From positions 1 to 5,537 of the forward strand of contig JAQUUV010000149.1 in the NCBI GenBank assembly GCA_028693695.1: a DNA stretch of 5,537 bases. Reading direction: 5' to 3'. The first letter of the stretch is position 1, and the number at the start of each line of letters is the position of its first letter. A program made the position numbers and the translations under genes. This stretch comes from Syntrophomonas sp. GTDB lineage: Bacteria > Bacillota > Syntrophomonadia > Syntrophomonadales > Syntrophomonadaceae. This document shows positions 4,201-5,537 of the stretch, piece by piece. The notes below the pieces were generated by a model, which did no database searches, was not told where the DNA came from, and was given only the letters and a program-made list of their open reading frames with translations.

Positions 4201-5537
4201 GCAACAGCAAAAACAAACTACCCAGAGAAATTATATTTTTTACGAGTTCACCAACAGCCTTTGCCCGCTATGCTTGCAAAGAATTCCCGCCAAGGTCATC
4301 TTGCAGGATCAAAAGGTGTATCTGATAAAATACTGCCCTGTTCACGGAGAGCAATGCGAAATCCTGGAAGAGAGCGCTGATTACCATCTCAGGAAAAGAC
4401 AGTATGATAAGCCAGGGACGGCTTCGAAGATCCATACCCGGGTAGAAAAGGGATGCCCTTTTGATTGTGGCACCTGCCCGCAGCATAATCAGCATGCCTG
4501 CATTGGTTTGATTGAGATTACCAATAAGTGCAATTTACACTGTCCGCTGTGTTATGCGAATGCCGGCGAAGGTAATTTTCTTCCCATAGAGACCATTATC
4601 AAAATGATGGATTTCTTTCAGGATTCTGAAAGCGGACAGGCTGAAATCCTGCAGATCAGTGGCGGAGAGCCCACCCTGCATCCGGAGATAGAAAAAATAA
4701 TCCGCCTGGCCAAAGCTAAACAATTCAAGTATGTGATGCTGAATACCAATGGAATACGAATGGCTGAGGATGAAGCTTTTGTGAAAAGTCTGCAGCAATT
4801 CGTCGGGGGCTTTGAAGTCTATCTCCAGTTTGACGGGTTTAAGGAATCTACCTATCTTAAGCTGCGGGGCCAGAGCCTCCTGGAAACGAAGCTTAAAGCC
4901 CTCGACAATCTTTCTCGTTACAAGATTCCTACTACCCTGGTATCAACCATTTCCAAAGGAATTAATGATACGGAATTGGGCCAACTCTTTGCCTTTGCTT
5001 TAAAGCAGCCCTATGTCAGGGGGATTAACTTTCAACCTACCGCTTTTTTTGGGAGAAGCAATCAAGACATTAATGAGCATCGGATTACCCTTTCCGGAAT
5101 TCTGCAACGATTAGCAGCCCAAAGCAGCGGGATGTTGAAAATGGATGATTTTGTCCCTCTGCCCTGTAATGTAGAACGGATTGCGATAAGCTATCTATAC
5201 CGGACCTCCCAGGGAGGCTTTATACCCATCACCAGAGATGCCAGAATACAAGACTATCTGCACTTAATCAATAACACCTTTGCTTTCACCATTGAAGACG
5301 CCTTGAAAAATGCCGGTCAGAGCATAAACGATATAAAAGCCGGCTATGATTGCTGCAGATTTTTATATGATTTCCGCCATATCGTTCCCTGGAACTTTTT
5401 TATGAAGAGTAAAGAACAAAAGATGGAGTACGTCGACCATAATACATTCCGCATCAGTGTCAGTTCTTTCTTGGATGCCTATAATTTTGATATGAAATCC
5501 ATGCAAAAGGAATGTGTTCACGTCATTACCCCCGATC
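4190..5537 (+). CDS. Radical SAM protein, COG1964 / MJ0619 (Tes)-like, partial at 3' end
   Basis: The frame is open from TTG 4190 to the window edge, giving at least 449 residues with no stop. The TTG is chosen because AAGGAG (4177-4182) is 7 bases upstream and no ATG precedes the conserved N-terminus. The radical SAM cluster motif is C114-x3-C118-x2-C121 (KCNLHCPLCYAN), followed by SGGEP (157-161) and NTNG (185-188), both typical of SAM-binding barrels. Before it lies a Cys-rich module: SLCPLC (C25, C28) and KYCPVHG (C49, H52), a zinc-ribbon or rubredoxin-like knuckle, then C89, C93, C96 and C104 (KGCPFDCGTCPQ), a likely auxiliary iron-sulfur cluster site. This order, with LQFDG and GINFQP further on, matches the COG1964 family, which includes archaeal tetraether lipid synthase, a cytoplasmic enzyme joining lipid tails by C-C bonds. 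Later Cys are at 326, 388, 389 and 442. Substrate here is unknown; a lipid role is inference from family. GC is higher than in the secreted-protein gene. Confidence 0.9.
   Translation, partial: MIYKQQQKQTTQRNYIFYEFTNSLCPLCLQRIPAKVILQDQKVYLIKYCPVHGEQCEILEESADYHLRKRQYDKPGTASKIHTRVEKGCPFDCGTCPQHNQHACIGLIEITNKCNLHCPLCYANAGEGNFLPIETIIKMMDFFQDSESGQAEILQISGGEPTLHPEIEKIIRLAKAKQFKYVMLNTNGIRMAEDEAFVKSLQQFVGGFEVYLQFDGFKESTYLKLRGQSLLETKLKALDNLSRYKIPTTLVSTISKGINDTELGQLFAFALKQPYVRGINFQPTAFFGRSNQDINEHRITLSGILQRLAAQSSGMLKMDDFVPLPCNVERIAISYLYRTSQGGFIPITRDARIQDYLHLINNTFAFTIEDALKNAGQSINDIKAGYDCCRFLYDFRHIVPWNFFMKSKEQKMEYVDHNTFRISVSSFLDAYNFDMKSMQKECVHVITPD

Noticed and set aside
4268..4798. Minus-strand open frames within the radical SAM region
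   Set aside because: Antisense to the continuous plus frame that carries the CxxxCxxC, SGGEP and Cys-knuckle motifs.
4812..5003. Plus-strand 63-codon open frame
   Set aside because: It is out of frame with the radical SAM gene and has no motif of its own.
1..5537. tRNA, rRNA, CRISPR array, insertion sequence or att site
   Set aside because: I looked for cloverleaf-like ends, regularly spaced repeats, transposase motifs and long terminal inverted repeats and saw none.

Overview
The window looks like chromosomal DNA of a low-to-moderate GC, anaerobic, Gram-positive-type bacterium (Firmicutes, Clostridia or Negativicutes such as the Desulfosporosinus or Pelosinus/Sporomusa groups). The basis is strong AAGGAG-type Shine-Dalgarno sites, TTG start codons, AT-rich intergenic DNA, a soluble multi-PAS histidine kinase of a kind common there, and an oxygen-sensitive radical SAM enzyme. 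The genus is inference; nothing in the window fixes it.

Layout, left to right. (1) Bases 1-95, minus strand: the N-terminus of a membrane protein that runs off the left edge, preceded by a leader of about 160 bases with two stem-loops. (2) 254-670, minus: a small exported or membrane-anchored protein of unknown function. (3) 671-929: an AT-rich divergent promoter region with phased direct repeats and inverted repeats. (4) 930-2114, plus: a secreted protein of 394 residues, beta-rich by composition, with no recognised family. (5) 2141-3802, minus: a cytoplasmic PAS-PAS histidine kinase convergent with the previous gene and separated from it by 26 bases, with a terminator for the kinase in the junction. 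(6) 3803-4189: a divergent intergenic region with a long terminator-like hairpin, candidate promoters and a 19-codon ORF. (7) 4190 to the right edge, plus: a large radical SAM protein starting at TTG, with a Cys-rich N-terminus of the type seen in the COG1964 / MJ0619 (tetraether lipid synthase, Tes) family. It is still open at the window end.

How the genes relate. No clear operon joins them. The two exported proteins are divergently transcribed from one control region and may respond to the same signal. The kinase has no response regulator within view, so it is an orphan as far as this window shows. The radical SAM gene is visibly richer in GC than the exported-protein gene and probably belongs to a unit continuing to the right. 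The most notable item is that enzyme: its family includes the archaeal enzyme that joins lipid tails carbon to carbon to make membrane-spanning lipids, but the substrate of this bacterial member cannot be read from sequence.
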